Assembly: GCF_020085105.1 (NCBI RefSeq)
Contig: NC_058052.1
Span: 11,389,233 to 11,453,232, forward strand
DNA from: Siniperca chuatsi
Taxonomy: Eukaryota; Chordata; Actinopteri; Centrarchiformes; Sinipercidae
Direction of reading: 5' to 3'
Length of the DNA: 64,000 nucleotides
Below are positions 1 to 10,700 of the stretch, in pieces (the stretch's first letter is position 1; every line of letters starts with the position of its first letter). Under the pieces are notes generated by a model that was not told the origin of the DNA, did not search any database, and saw nothing but the letters and a program-made list of their open reading frames with translations. A program made the position numbers and the translations under genes.

Positions 1-1753
1 CTCAGTGGCATTGTCCTTCAGTATCTGCTCCACCACTATCAACACCTCTTTACACAAGTCACATGGCACCGTTTTCTTAAAAAAAAAAAAAAACACAAAA
101 AAAAAGAAAACAGTGTGTGTAAGTAAAAATGTATTTCCCACATATTTGAAAGTGTACAGAATATCTAGAACAAATAAAGAAATACATGAAACTTTGAGAA
201 CGTGGAGCATGTGCCTTCTGTTAGTCAGACATTTTAAACACAATTCTCAGAATAAGCTAAAAAAATAATTAAATGAATCGCAAAAGAATAGTGCCTCTCA
301 CCATCTGGGGCTTGTTCCACACGTTCTGCTGGCAGTGAGTCACAGCTCCACACAGAGATGCAGTCTTTACATTCTGACACCAGTAGGGGGGGCCACGAGC
401 ACACTGCTCAGTGCCAAGCAGAGGGGTTGCTACAGCTGGAAAGTAGACAAAGAGTCAAATTTGATACTTTAGGTCAGAAAGCAGACATGACAAACCATAT
501 TCCTGGATATGTTATGCCTTAAAGAGGAAAATAAGGCACAAGCAAAAATGGTCTTTATGCGTCCCATTAAATATTCAGTTTCTTCCTTTAAGAGGCCGAT
601 AATACCTTTAAAGCATTACCTTTTGTCAGTTTGTATCTCCATCAGTCATGAATGATATGTACATCGATTCCGCCATTTATTTATTTTACAGACGTCTTTA
701 TTTCTTCCAGTGTCCAAGTGTCCGCTCACCCCAACGAGCTGGGAACAGGTAGTGCCATTGCTGTAGGTCAGGTTTAGATTTAACCCTTTTTCATAAGTAT
801 GATCTGGGGCTTAAATTTAGTTAAAAAATAAAATGCTATATTATAAGCAGTGTTAAATTTTATAATTTCTGACTCCTCACTGCTTCGGTTTGCTGCTTCC
901 ACCTGGTGCATAACTGCTGTGGGGAGAGGGGCTGCTCTGCCGTTCAAGCACCTGTCACAGCACAGACATGTTTTCTTGGAGACATCGCGCTGTCTCAATT
1001 CGGAACGCCAATGCTCCGACAGCAAAAGCACTGTTTTCAGCCACGCTTTGCAATAAACGCAATGCATAACGTAATACCATTTTTATCATATCTGAGCCAC
1101 GGACAAGCCATTCTCTGTGAAAGGTATACGTTTTGGCCTTTTGTATGAGGGAGGCTCTGGCTCGGAGTCAGACGAGGCCATCTCCAAAAAGATGTTGGGT
1201 CAGGATTAATAATAATCAATATTTCTCTTCATTTTGAATTATGTTTTAAAGTTGTGAAGTCGCTCACGATTTCTCGTTCATTCGCAAGAAATGTAGGAGG
1301 AGTACAGGGTGTGGTCTCACACACACACGCAAGATGAACATAAAATCCCAACAACGCTGACAAAAATAATCTACAGAAAGTGTGTTTAGAAATGTATTAT
1401 TCAAAAGGCAAATGTCTGCACACCCAGTTGGAGTTTGTTTACATTTTTTTTTTTTTTTTAAAAAGTCAGGCCTGCTAAATTTTAGGGGCACCGGTGCCAC
1501 TAGTGAAAATGTTTAGTCGCACTTGACAGATTTTTGGTCGCACCCTGGAGCCCTGATCTGGATTGTAGATATACAAGCACAGAGTAAGTAACATTTTCTA
1601 CGAATGAATTTCTGTAAGTCTAGTTTAAGAGTATACACTATTACACCTTTTGATCAATCTGTCTGGTGATACGAATGATGCCCCGATGGGGAAATTCAAG
1701 GCTAACAATACTTCCTTAACATGAAAAAAAGGGAAGTTTTACTTTCAACTATG

Positions 1754-1788
<35 letters not shown>

Positions 1789-4502
1789 AACCTACACCTT
1801 GTCAGCTCAGTTTTAAGATGTACCTAAATTTGGCATAGAAGATCTCACAAGTATTAAAACTGACTCAGCATAGTTTGAGTCAAATAGCTGCGGTTAGGGG
1901 GGGGGGGATCTGTCTTTGCAGTACGGACGGTTTATTTTGGCATTTCAATAAAGAAGTGCACTTGTCAGTCAGTTATTAAAGACTGATTCAATCATCTGCT
2001 ATGTCAGTTTGGGCTGATCCAGCCTCTCTAAACAAACCAATTGATATTGACCAATTGCAATTGAGTCCTGTTGTTGAGGGAGCCAAGAAAAAAAAAAAAT
2101 AAAATAATAAATAAATAAATAAATATCAGTGTGCTTGCTCAGTGAAGCTAGAACTAGTCCAAAAACACTGAGCATTGTGGGTAAATACACCAACTGTTTT
2201 ATAACTGCAATCAAGGAAAAACACACTAAATCCTATTAGCTCAAATTGCTAAGTAGCATTTGCATATGCCTCTAAAGCTGACACTTCCTACGGCCTAAAA
2301 CCAGCCTGTCAATACCAGTCAGAAAGCAACAGACCATGAGGAAACACTATGGGGAGTTTATTATTTACATATGCATCACAGTTGTAGATAGGGTGGGTAT
2401 TAGTGTTATGCATATAATGAAAATATCCTTTGGTAACTGCAAAGAAGGTTACTGTTCACAGTTCTCCATTTTACTGAACTTGAAAAAGTGATGTGGGAAA
2501 GCACCCAATAGTTTCACTCTTAAAACCTGCTTGGGGGGGGGCTTAAAAAAAAAAAAAAAAAAACACATTTGGAACTATGACTAAAACACTGCTGTTAAGA
2601 TGAACATGTCTTTATTAGGAAATAAAATCAAATTTAAAAGACAAAAAAAATTTACAGAATATAGACTGATCAGTATGCAAAGCTGCCCAATTCCAGTGAG
2701 TAGGCTTTGGTGATAATAGCCAAGAATTGGTAATGCTGGTCAGGCTGCACAGACAAACCAAAAAAAAAAAAAATTAAATTAAAATATCACCCAGTTACAC
2801 CACTGTGAAACCCTTCCTGCCCATCATTCATACCAAGGAGGGCACTCCCACCCTCCACTTGAGTCACATGACCAGTGAGACAAAATAACAAGCTGTTCTC
2901 AAGCAGACAGACTGTACCAATGAGGAGGACATCTCTGCACAAGACTTTAGCACTTGAGTAAGGCAATTCACAGCAGCTGAAAATACATGTGTATTTTTAT
3001 TTGCTTTATGTAAATCACGCACAGCAGAAAAACAAGCCATCCATGTAGGCAAAGACAACAAGTCTTATGAGAAACCAGAAAAAAGGCTGACATCTACAGG
3101 CTTATGTTTGACTCACTTTCTGTGACCATGATTCTGAAACAGAAAACTCATGTGATGAAGCATCACATGACAGTGAAGCGCAAAAGGCTTTAAATAGGAT
3201 TCAGATTACATTGTTCAACAACAGCAAGTTGTGAAACAATATGATTGAGCCCTAAGCGTATGACATGTACCAGGAATGTGTGCAGCAAGCACATGCAAGA
3301 ATGTTAAAGTGAAAAAACGCCATTACATAAAATAAAAAACAACCTTTAACCACAAGTCAGACTGAAGGTAAGCACTAAATACACAATGCACAAATACCAA
3401 GACTTGACGAAACCAATATTGCCAGTAGACTGTTAGAAATCACAGCTTGTGCTCTGTTAATAAGTAAAAAAAACAAGACATTTTCAGATACATATTTCAA
3501 ATGCCACAAGGCCAAGCCAACAATATGTAATTGTATAAATAGCCTTGTTGTCTATAAGTTATGCGTAGCTTCATTGCAGCAACAACTTCAGTTGATTTCA
3601 CTGACCCAGCTTTGTCTGAACCACAGCTGGAAAAGTGCACATATAGACAAATACAGGTATCATTACAAACAAAAAAAACTCCCAGAGGAACAAAAAACGC
3701 ACACCACCACAAGTGACATTTGACAAAAAGCTGAAGTGAAAGTTGCTGGTTTACAGGATCCTATCTAAACTTCCTCATAAAACTAAACCGAGGGTCAATG
3801 AAGCACCACATACAGTAACGTACATTAGTTGGTCAATGCAGGTAGGGCGGATCAGCCCTGACAGATCTGGTTTAATGACAAAACATCAACCTATAAAAAA
3901 AAAAAGAAAAAAAAAGAAAAGAAAACACCTAGCGAATGATCTCTAAAGTGTTAGTTAGCTAGCTGCTCAAGTAACTAGCTTTATAGTGATGTTCCTACAT
4001 TTCTACAACGACAAATACGGACTTAAGGCTATAAACATTCTAATTGTAGGCTAACGTTGTAGTAATATTTAGCTAGCAGGCTAGTGTTAGCCGAGCCGTT
4101 AACGTTACTAACTGAAGCGAGCGGGCCAACAATAACGCCTTTAAACTTCAAAGGCAAACGGTCAAGATTCACTTAACACAGCTTCTTTATAGATTTTGCT
4201 AATTCGTAGCAAATTAATAAAATGAGGACAAACGCATGACTTGTGTGTTTAAAACAGTATCTAGTTAGTGCACAGCAGCGTTTACCTTAGCCGATTTGGT
4301 CATGACCAAAGCTAACGCTAAGTCACTTGAAACGCTTCCGTGTTTTCATGTTGAAACGCACTTCGTTATACAACCAGAGCCTTTATTATGAATTGACAAC
4401 TGTCTGAATCGTATACACCAACGATACAGATAACACCATTACTTTGTTTCCTTGCATGCTGACATTACCTGAAGACACGAAAAGCAGAGTTAGGAGCAGC
4501 AT
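1..4502 (-). CDS. psap: Prosaposin, 5' part (exons 1-3; gene runs off the left edge)
   Basis: Precursor of the lysosomal saposins, sphingolipid-hydrolase activators. Coding exons on the minus strand are 4502-4469, 435-302 and 75-1 (cut by the window edge); they join in frame for 81 codons. Exon 1 encodes a hydrophobic signal start ([11 protein letters not shown]) ending TTCAG|GTAATG. Exon 2 encodes the N-terminal saposin A-type domain ([20 protein letters not shown], then [12 protein letters not shown]), very close to remembered vertebrate PSAP ([21 protein letters not shown]). Exon 3 opens the first saposin B-type domain with [11 protein letters not shown] and a conserved N-glycosylation sequon at Asn78 (NAT). 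Splice sites are canonical and phases agree (1, then 0). Intron 1 is about 4 kb and repeat-rich. The start is set by the signal peptide and by the only ATG that joins exon 2 in frame. The product is confident; everything beyond residue 81 lies outside the window. Confidence 0.93.
436..4468 (-). other. psap: psap intron 1, non-coding
   Basis: Intron of about 4 kb with no credible coding exon on either strand. It holds a 32-nt A run at 1754-1785, A-rich patches near 2090, 2550 and 2760, an AAAT-rich stretch near 2098-2125 and the terminus of a hAT-like repeat at about 1460-1555. GCTAGC/TTAGCT-rich DNA at about 3950-4120 is typical of fish non-coding sequence. A short ATG-containing stretch at 4302-4285 (MTKSAK followed by GTAAAC) resembles a tiny exon but has no partner and is not annotated. 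Confidence 0.6.
1460..1555. repeat. Terminus of a hAT-like fish transposon
   Basis: A segment ending in a GGTCGCACCCTGGAGCCCTG-type terminus with inner sequence CACCGGTGCCACTAGTG. I recognise this as a repeat end common in fish genomes. The partner terminus was not found nearby, so the copy appears truncated. Family assignment is from memory. Confidence 0.45.
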
Positions 4503-4780
4503 GACTTCGCTGTTTCCCGGCTCGTCTGTTTGTTCTTCTGCGGTGGGCGAAGCAGACTGGAGAATGGAGAGTACTGCAATGCAGGCGGTGAGGCTTGTTG
4601 ATGCCTTTATGGCGTCTCACTGTCAGCTGACTACTCAACAAGACATGTGACTGCCTCGGCCACGGTGTCTGATGTGATCATTTACAATCTAAGATCAAGT
4701 CTTTCAAAACGTATTTGAAATACATTTTAATTCAAAAACACCTATATCTAATTACCAGGCACGTGAGATTTTTAATAGTT
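4503..4780 (-). promoter_or_regulatory. psap: psap 5' UTR and proximal promoter region
   Basis: Sequence immediately upstream of the psap start codon, so 5' UTR and core promoter; the transcription start cannot be placed by eye. It holds a perfect GTCAGCTGAC palindrome at 4622-4631, GACATGTGAC at 4642-4651 and a CACGTG E-box at 4760-4765. These resemble the TFEB/TFE3 CLEAR consensus GTCACGTGAC, and PSAP is a known lysosomal-network target. Resemblance only; binding is inferred. Confidence 0.45.
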
Positions 4781-6589
4781 GTACAGTGGCTAGGGATGTT
4801 TGGGGAAAACCTGTGGGCTAATTATTCTACAGCTTTATGTTTCTACACTAAACACTGGGGTTATCACTTTGCACAGCAATAGTTCCACTGGTGGAAGTAT
4901 AGCTTATCACTTATAATATAACTTTTTCTCAGTATCTAAATAGAAAGCCGTTTGAAAGACAACAAGATTCAAGGCTAATTTCTACCCAGTGAGTTTACAC
5001 TGTTTTAATAAGTTTAAAATTGTCCCTAGTCCATAAATGCAAAGGTGGACTTACACAACATAAATGCCATTCCAGCCAACTAACTAAAATCAACAAGCTT
5101 GTGAAAGTCCCTGAAAAATATATGGAACCATGATCTCTTAAAATCTTGGAAGTTGTTTAATTTGATCCAATGAGGACAACTCAGCCAAGTTTTGAAGCTC
5201 AGTGGCAGTGTCATAGTTATTTATTACTTACAGTGTTTTCTCAGAGGATAGTGATCAAGTCCAGATGGCTGCTCAACCACTTAAAAATGTCCAAACTGCA
5301 TAAACCACATCTAGGTTTGGAATGAAAATTAGAGCTGAAATTGCCATCACTTTACTAAACATGTGGAGCACAATGTATAAAATGTTTTAACAAGAAGTCA
5401 AGAAAAACTTGCAACTAAGATAGAAAAAAAAGTAGTTTATTATGACATAACATCCAAATATAAGTCGACAACTATGGAAAAGGTCAAAGAGGGAAGCATC
5501 ACACTGTATATCTTCTGGAAAGGAGCTGTGAACCCTGTAAAACAAAAGGAACAATTGCATAAGGTTAAGTTACAGCAGTCAGCACAGCATGATCTCCGTC
5601 AACAGAAGGTGAAGGATATTGATTGCATAAACATGTTTAATGAACAAACAACAAAGACAAACCATTAACATTTTTGACAAAGATCCACTACAGTTGTTTC
5701 TTTAAGAATTGTGACAAAGATATGTACTGAGCACGAAATGTTACTGCTGAAAAATAAACAGTACTTTCTGGCGGAAAAACTATGTAATAGAAACATTGTT
5801 TCTAAATAAACATATTTTGGGCATTTCTGTACTGCAACTTCTTGTTAATTAGCCTATAGCGACATACTGATATATCTGTGATAAGCCAAATAAGCCAATT
5901 ATATCTGCCATGCCAAAATATTGGTCTGGCTCTACTACATTTGACGCAAGATCAGACATATTGGCCTTGAAAAAGAAAATATATCTCTAGCATTGGTGGG
6001 TGCAGTTAGGATGTATCAGCCAACATCTTTGACATGTCATTTGTGCGGCGTCCATAATGAGTTCACCCCTGTGACCCTGTCGTGGTATGTGCCTTTGGCC
6101 TGACTTGTGTTTTTGCTCTGTCTCTCAATCACCAAGTCTGTTCTTTTTTTCAGCAAGACAGGTGTTGCAATAAGATTGTGTCAGGATCTACAGTCTCTTC
6201 TTTGTCACTGTGTCAGGATTATAATATTGTAAAACCATGTGTATGTTCTTCATCATTTGTTAAACTCCTGGGCACTTTTAATCATTCACATTTTCTCCTT
6301 AAAACCTATAAACAATTATTCACCTTTGTTAACTACAACAAAGCCACCACCTTTAAGTCTTACACTGTTGTGCATGTTCATAAGGGCTATGTACATAAGC
6401 AATTTATTTATTGTTGCCTCTTATTAACCCAGGTTGCAATTAGTCTTTGTTTTTATCAATTAAAAACCTTGGACGTCACAGCTTCACAAATGTAATGAGT
6501 TGTTGGATCTACTTGGTTTTATACCTTAGATTGAATACTGTAGCTGTTTTACTTTAGGAATCACTTTGAGCTCTATCTTAACCTGTGAC
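4781..6589. other. Intergenic region, no gene recognised
   Basis: AT-rich DNA between psap and mrps6. The longest ORF (6082-6495, plus, 137 codons) is low-complexity, matches no family I know and lacks splice or promoter support, so it is not called. The 3' UTR of mrps6 must lie in the right-hand part, but no clear poly(A) signal could be fixed. Confidence 0.5.
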
Positions 6590-6674
6590 AGTAAAATGCC
6601 GAACTAAGAAACTGTTAATTGATTGATTCAGCAGATTAATAAATGATTAAAATATTCTTTAGTTGCAGCCCTAA
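6590..6674. repeat. hAT MITE-like end (TTAGTTGCAGCCCTAA)
   Basis: An AT-rich stretch ending in TTAGTTGCAGCCCTAA, the terminus of a very common fish hAT-derived miniature element. The same terminus recurs at about 18375-18388. No opposite end is visible, so this is a fragment. Confidence 0.45.
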
Positions 6675-6851
6675 ATCCATGGATGGAACAGTTACATAAG
6701 TTATGTAGACACATGAATCCCAACATTTTGGCGACTGGTGGACGCACATCACTCCTGCTCATACACCAGTTGTGGGATTCATTTTTAAACAGATGCAGGG
6801 TTAGTACTGACGCGCTTGGCTTTATCCACATGAGGTATTCCTTACATTCAA

Positions 6852-7184
6852 TCACTGTTGGGGGCCACAGCAGTTACTGCTGGAAACTTCGGCGTCTTTC
6901 TTCAGCACAGTGGGCCTCACCACGTCCACATCACGGTGCAGGTGATCCAGTAAGCCTGTGAGGATGCTGGGAGCTGCGTAGAAATCGACCAGAAAATAAG
7001 CCCCTCGGCTGTGTCTCTGATTGTGTTTGGTTATCTTGTAGGGAAGCAGTTTCTCCCCCAGGTTCTCCAGGTCCCTCACCACCGCGCCCCGCTCCATCAA
7101 AGTCTCCACTGTCCGCCGGAGAGCAGCCGCTGTCTCCGGCCGCTGCATCGCCTTCAGGATCAGGGCCAGCTCGTAGCGAGGCAT
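6852..7184 (-). CDS. mrps6: Mitochondrial ribosomal protein S6 (bS6m)
   Basis: Component of the small subunit of the mitochondrial ribosome, encoded in the nucleus and acting in the matrix. The 110-residue ORF begins [20 protein letters not shown], nearly identical to the remembered human start, and continues with the bS6 fold: [14 protein letters not shown], then [11 protein letters not shown] and [13 protein letters not shown]. It is slightly shorter than human MRPS6 (125 residues) and differs in the C-terminal tail ([16 protein letters not shown]). The ATG has good context (GAAGCCATGC). The whole coding sequence is one exon, although the human gene is split by introns, so this is either an intron-free teleost gene or a retrocopy; no poly(A) tract or target duplication is visible. 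The ORF has no frameshift or stop, so it is probably functional. It is divergent from nolc1, whose ATG lies 613 bp away. Confidence 0.9.
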   Translation of the reverse strand: MPRYELALILKAMQRPETAAALRRTVETLMERGAVVRDLENLGEKLLPYKITKHNQRHSRGAYFLVDFYAAPSILTGLLDHLHRDVDVVRPTVLKKDAEVSSSNCCGPQQ

Positions 7185-7796
7185 GGCTTCGGCGAAGAAA
7201 TCCTCGATTCACACTTTTAATTCAGCCGGAGCCGGGTTGATGTCATTGCCAGATTACTCAATTCAAAGACGACCATGTTATGACACGAGGAACAGGAAAG
7301 GTCTTTGGTGATGACGTATAAAGCATGCGCCTATATTGACCACGACATGGCTAAATATTACAAATAAGAAGAACGGTGTATAAAATGTGCAGTTCAATTA
7401 CTACAATACTATACTGATTTAATAAACGAATGCTTTTTTTGAACGTAATTTATGTGTAAACCAATAAAATCCCGAGAGGAAAATGAGATAGGAGTATCTT
7501 TGCTAACGTTCATGAGGTCCTACCTATGGGTCCTACTGGTCCTACTCTACCACGATTTCCTAGTTTTTGTAATCCAGAGCTATAACTTTTATACATGCAT
7601 AATATCATTTTTTAGAGAAAATAGTCGGTGCTGTTTATGAATTTATTTAGCAATTAACTGCAGGGCAAATTAACCTATTAAATCTGTTCATAAAGTGTCT
7701 GAAGAGTATGTTGACGTCGTCATTATGCGCCTGCGCACATGCCCACAAGTTACGGTTCCGTTCACTTCCTTCTCTTCCAGAAGGAGCGTGTTGAAG
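7185..7796. promoter_or_regulatory. Divergent promoter region between mrps6 and nolc1
   Basis: The 612 bp between the two start codons should hold both promoters and 5' UTRs. Next to nolc1 there is a CRE-like TGACGTCGTCA at 7712-7722 and an NRF1-like TGCGCCTGCGCAC at 7726-7738, followed by pyrimidine-rich ETS-like ACTTCC sequence. Nearer mrps6 there is TGACGTAT at 7312-7319 and a half NRF1 motif GCATGCGCC at 7323-7331. NRF1 sites are usual for nuclear genes of mitochondrial ribosomes and for ribosome-biogenesis genes. Motifs are seen; function is inferred. Confidence 0.5.
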
Positions 7797-10700
7797 ATGG
7801 CGGCGCAAAATTCGATGCCGAGTGATCTTTACAAATGCGTATATTCGTTTCTTCTGGAGAACAAGTTCACCAAGGCGGCTCAGCAGTTTCTGAAACAGAC
7901 TAAAGTGGTAAGCGGCTCACCTTGTGTGGTTGACAGCCAGTTGTACGTGCTGTCTGTCTCTAGGTGCTTTGACTTGAAGTTAAGACAGACTGCACGAGGA
8001 GTAACGTTAGCTATGTGCAGAGACCGTACGGCCGCCGGTAAAGTTAGCACGTGTAGGGGCACACAGACAAGTTGTGTTTCAGCTGCCCCCCCTTTCTCCT
8101 GAACTCATTAGCGTTATCATCTATTAGATTATGAATGAGAATCATACAATGTTTTGCATTGCAGGGAATTGCAACTGATTTGTTCAATTCTACAAACTTT
8201 AAAACAGCTGGAAGTGGTTGGCTAAGTCAGTGCTTCACGTGTTTCTCTACAGACTCCACAGGATCAAAATGAAGAAAGCCTCGTCGACATCTACAACTTC
8301 TGGGTGAAGTGAGTTGCTTATTGTCTTTTTCGCTCCTCTTTCAATGCTAGCGTTTATTTAGTTTAAACTAATATCAATACACTTTGAAAATATGGCCAAG
8401 CCAGCTTTGTGGGTCGTTTCTTTTTCCTATCAAATGGCGTCATGGAAGTTGGATACGTTGTCTAAGTTAACGTTACTGGTAAAACCTCTCAAAGCAGAAA
8501 TCTACCCCTAAAGCAGACCTAACACCGCGTTTTGGACTGTAAAGCCAATATCTGCAAGGCTCTGTCCTCCTTAGCAGCAGATTAGTGCTTGAACTGGTGA
8601 CATTATCAGGTCACACTTGATCCGCAAACCCTTGAATTTATGATCGACTCTGTGGGCTTACAGCTGTGAAACAGAAAATATCCCCATATCCACTTAAAAT
8701 GTACCTAAATAGCCAATTTAACATCTGGCCCATGGGCCATTTGGCGAACATTAGTACATTTGTAGTGACGCAGATCAATATGTATTTCCCTGTAAAACTA
8801 AGCTAATTTGTACAATCGTAGAAAAGGTTTCAGTCGTAGTCATCTGGACACTGTTTTCAGAATCAAGATGTTTCGGCTCCCATCTGGAAGTCAATTGAGA
8901 ATAACTTCTGGACGGGAGCCAAAACGTCTTGATTCTGAAAACAGTGTCCAGATGACTACGACTGAAACCTTTTCTACGATAGAACACTCCTGGACGAATG
9001 AGGGACTACACCGTCTTAATTTGTACAATCACTACTGCTGCTGTCCAAATATCCTAGGGCTTATTTTGCTCTCTAAGCAGCAGCTCCAGGATTTGTCTCC
9101 AGGTGACAATTTAAAAAATGAAATCTAAGCTGTTTATTTTACAAATGGCCAGTACATTCTATGTTAGGGTAGATTCTCCCTTTAACATCACTATGGGTCT
9201 TCCTAGATCTCCTGAAACCAAGAAACGAAAAGCACCTACCAACAAGACTGAAGCTACAAATGGTCCATCCGCCAAGAAAGCAAAAACCAGTACAGAGAGC
9301 TCGAGCAGTGAAGAGTCGAGCAGCGAGGATGAAGCTGTTGCAAAACCAACTAAGGCAGCCCCTGCAGGTAATATCAGTATATTTGACACAGCGAACTGAG
9401 GCTGGTTGAATTCTGTCAGTAATGTGCCATTTTGAAACCTTCTACAGCATTATCAGATTACATTAATGTTTGTTTTAGCAGCCAAGGTGGTGCCTGCTAA
9501 AGCAGTAGCTACTAAAGCTGCATCCAGCAGCAGTGAAGACTCCAGTGACTCGGAGGAGGAGAAGGCCCCTGCAAAGGCCCCTGCAAAGGCTCCTCCAAAG
9601 GTAGGAGGGAATATTCTAACTAAAGATTCATCCCAGATCTAGTAATTGCTGAAAATATATGCTATGTTTGTGGGTTTATGCTATTATTAAAATGTATTAT
9701 GTGCATATAGGCTCCTGTGAGGAAGAAAGACAGCAGCTCTAGCAGTGAAGAATCTGACTCTGAGGATGAGCAGCCCGCCAAAGCCCCTGCACCAAGTGAG
9801 TTTATAGCCAGAAGTCATTAATACTGTGTAATGCAACTGTCTTTAATTGTGAACTAAAATTGAGCTGATAATGAAAATTAGTTTTTGTCTAATTTATCTG
9901 ATTTACCTCTGAATAACAGAACCCAAGGCTGGTGCAGTCACGACACCCAAACCAGCTGTTCCAGCTAAAGGTGTAGCTCAGAAAAAGCAGGAGAGCAGCA
10001 GTGAAGACAGTTCCTCAGATTCTGAAGATGAAGAGCCAGCCAAGGTATGCTAAAAAATCTGACCATATCTTAATCTTATTAAATGTTTTTGTTAGAATAA
10101 TGTAGAGCAAGCTTAATCAAATATTGATTGTAGTAGGTAAACATATACAGCAGACTAATCAATTCAATGGGTTGTATTGGACATGTGTTGCCAAAGCACA
10201 ATTACGATAGACAATGAATGAAACTGCTTGCTTCACATGTCCTGATAGGCTCCAGTCAAACCCGCCCCAGTGAAGGCTGCGGCAGCTGCTGCTGCTGAAT
10301 CGAGCAGTGAAGACTCTTCATCTGAAGATGAGGCTCCGCCCAGCAAAAAGCCCAAAGCAGGTGTGTTTTTATACTTTTATTTATTTTTTACCATTGTATG
10401 CTCAATGGCTTCTACACACTACACAATAACAGCCCGACAATCTCCAGTTACAAAAGATGTGTGGCGCTGGGAAGAGCGATGAACATCAGGGGAGGTTTGA
10501 TTGCACTTGAAATTAGTTCAGTGACATTCACCAATCGGAACAGAGCTTCCATTTGTTTTTAACATGTTAATGAGATGCCCGAGTCAAACAGTGCTACATG
10601 GAAAAGTAGTTAAATTAACCAAAGATTTCTTTTGCAGTCTATAGTCTGTCCTGTCATCTTTTCCCCATCCAGAAACTTTTCTTTTTCTTTCAAAAATAAG

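Noticed and set aside
4285..4302. Mini-exon-like ATGACCAAATCGGCTAAG followed by GTAAAC on the minus strand
   Set aside because: It lies in psap intron 1 and has no downstream exon; psap exon 1 with a signal peptide at 4502-4469 joins exon 2 in frame without it. An alternative first exon cannot be excluded.
6082..6495. 137-codon plus-strand ORF between psap and mrps6
   Set aside because: AT-rich, cysteine/serine-biased, no recognisable domain, no splice or promoter context.
6931..7220. Alternative-frame ORFs over mrps6 on both strands
   Set aside because: They overlap the clear MRPS6 reading frame and match no family.
8775..9128. Matching ORFs on both strands ([17 protein letters not shown])
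   Set aside because: Both arise from one palindromic repeat; the peptide is frequently mis-annotated in fish gene models and is not a gene.
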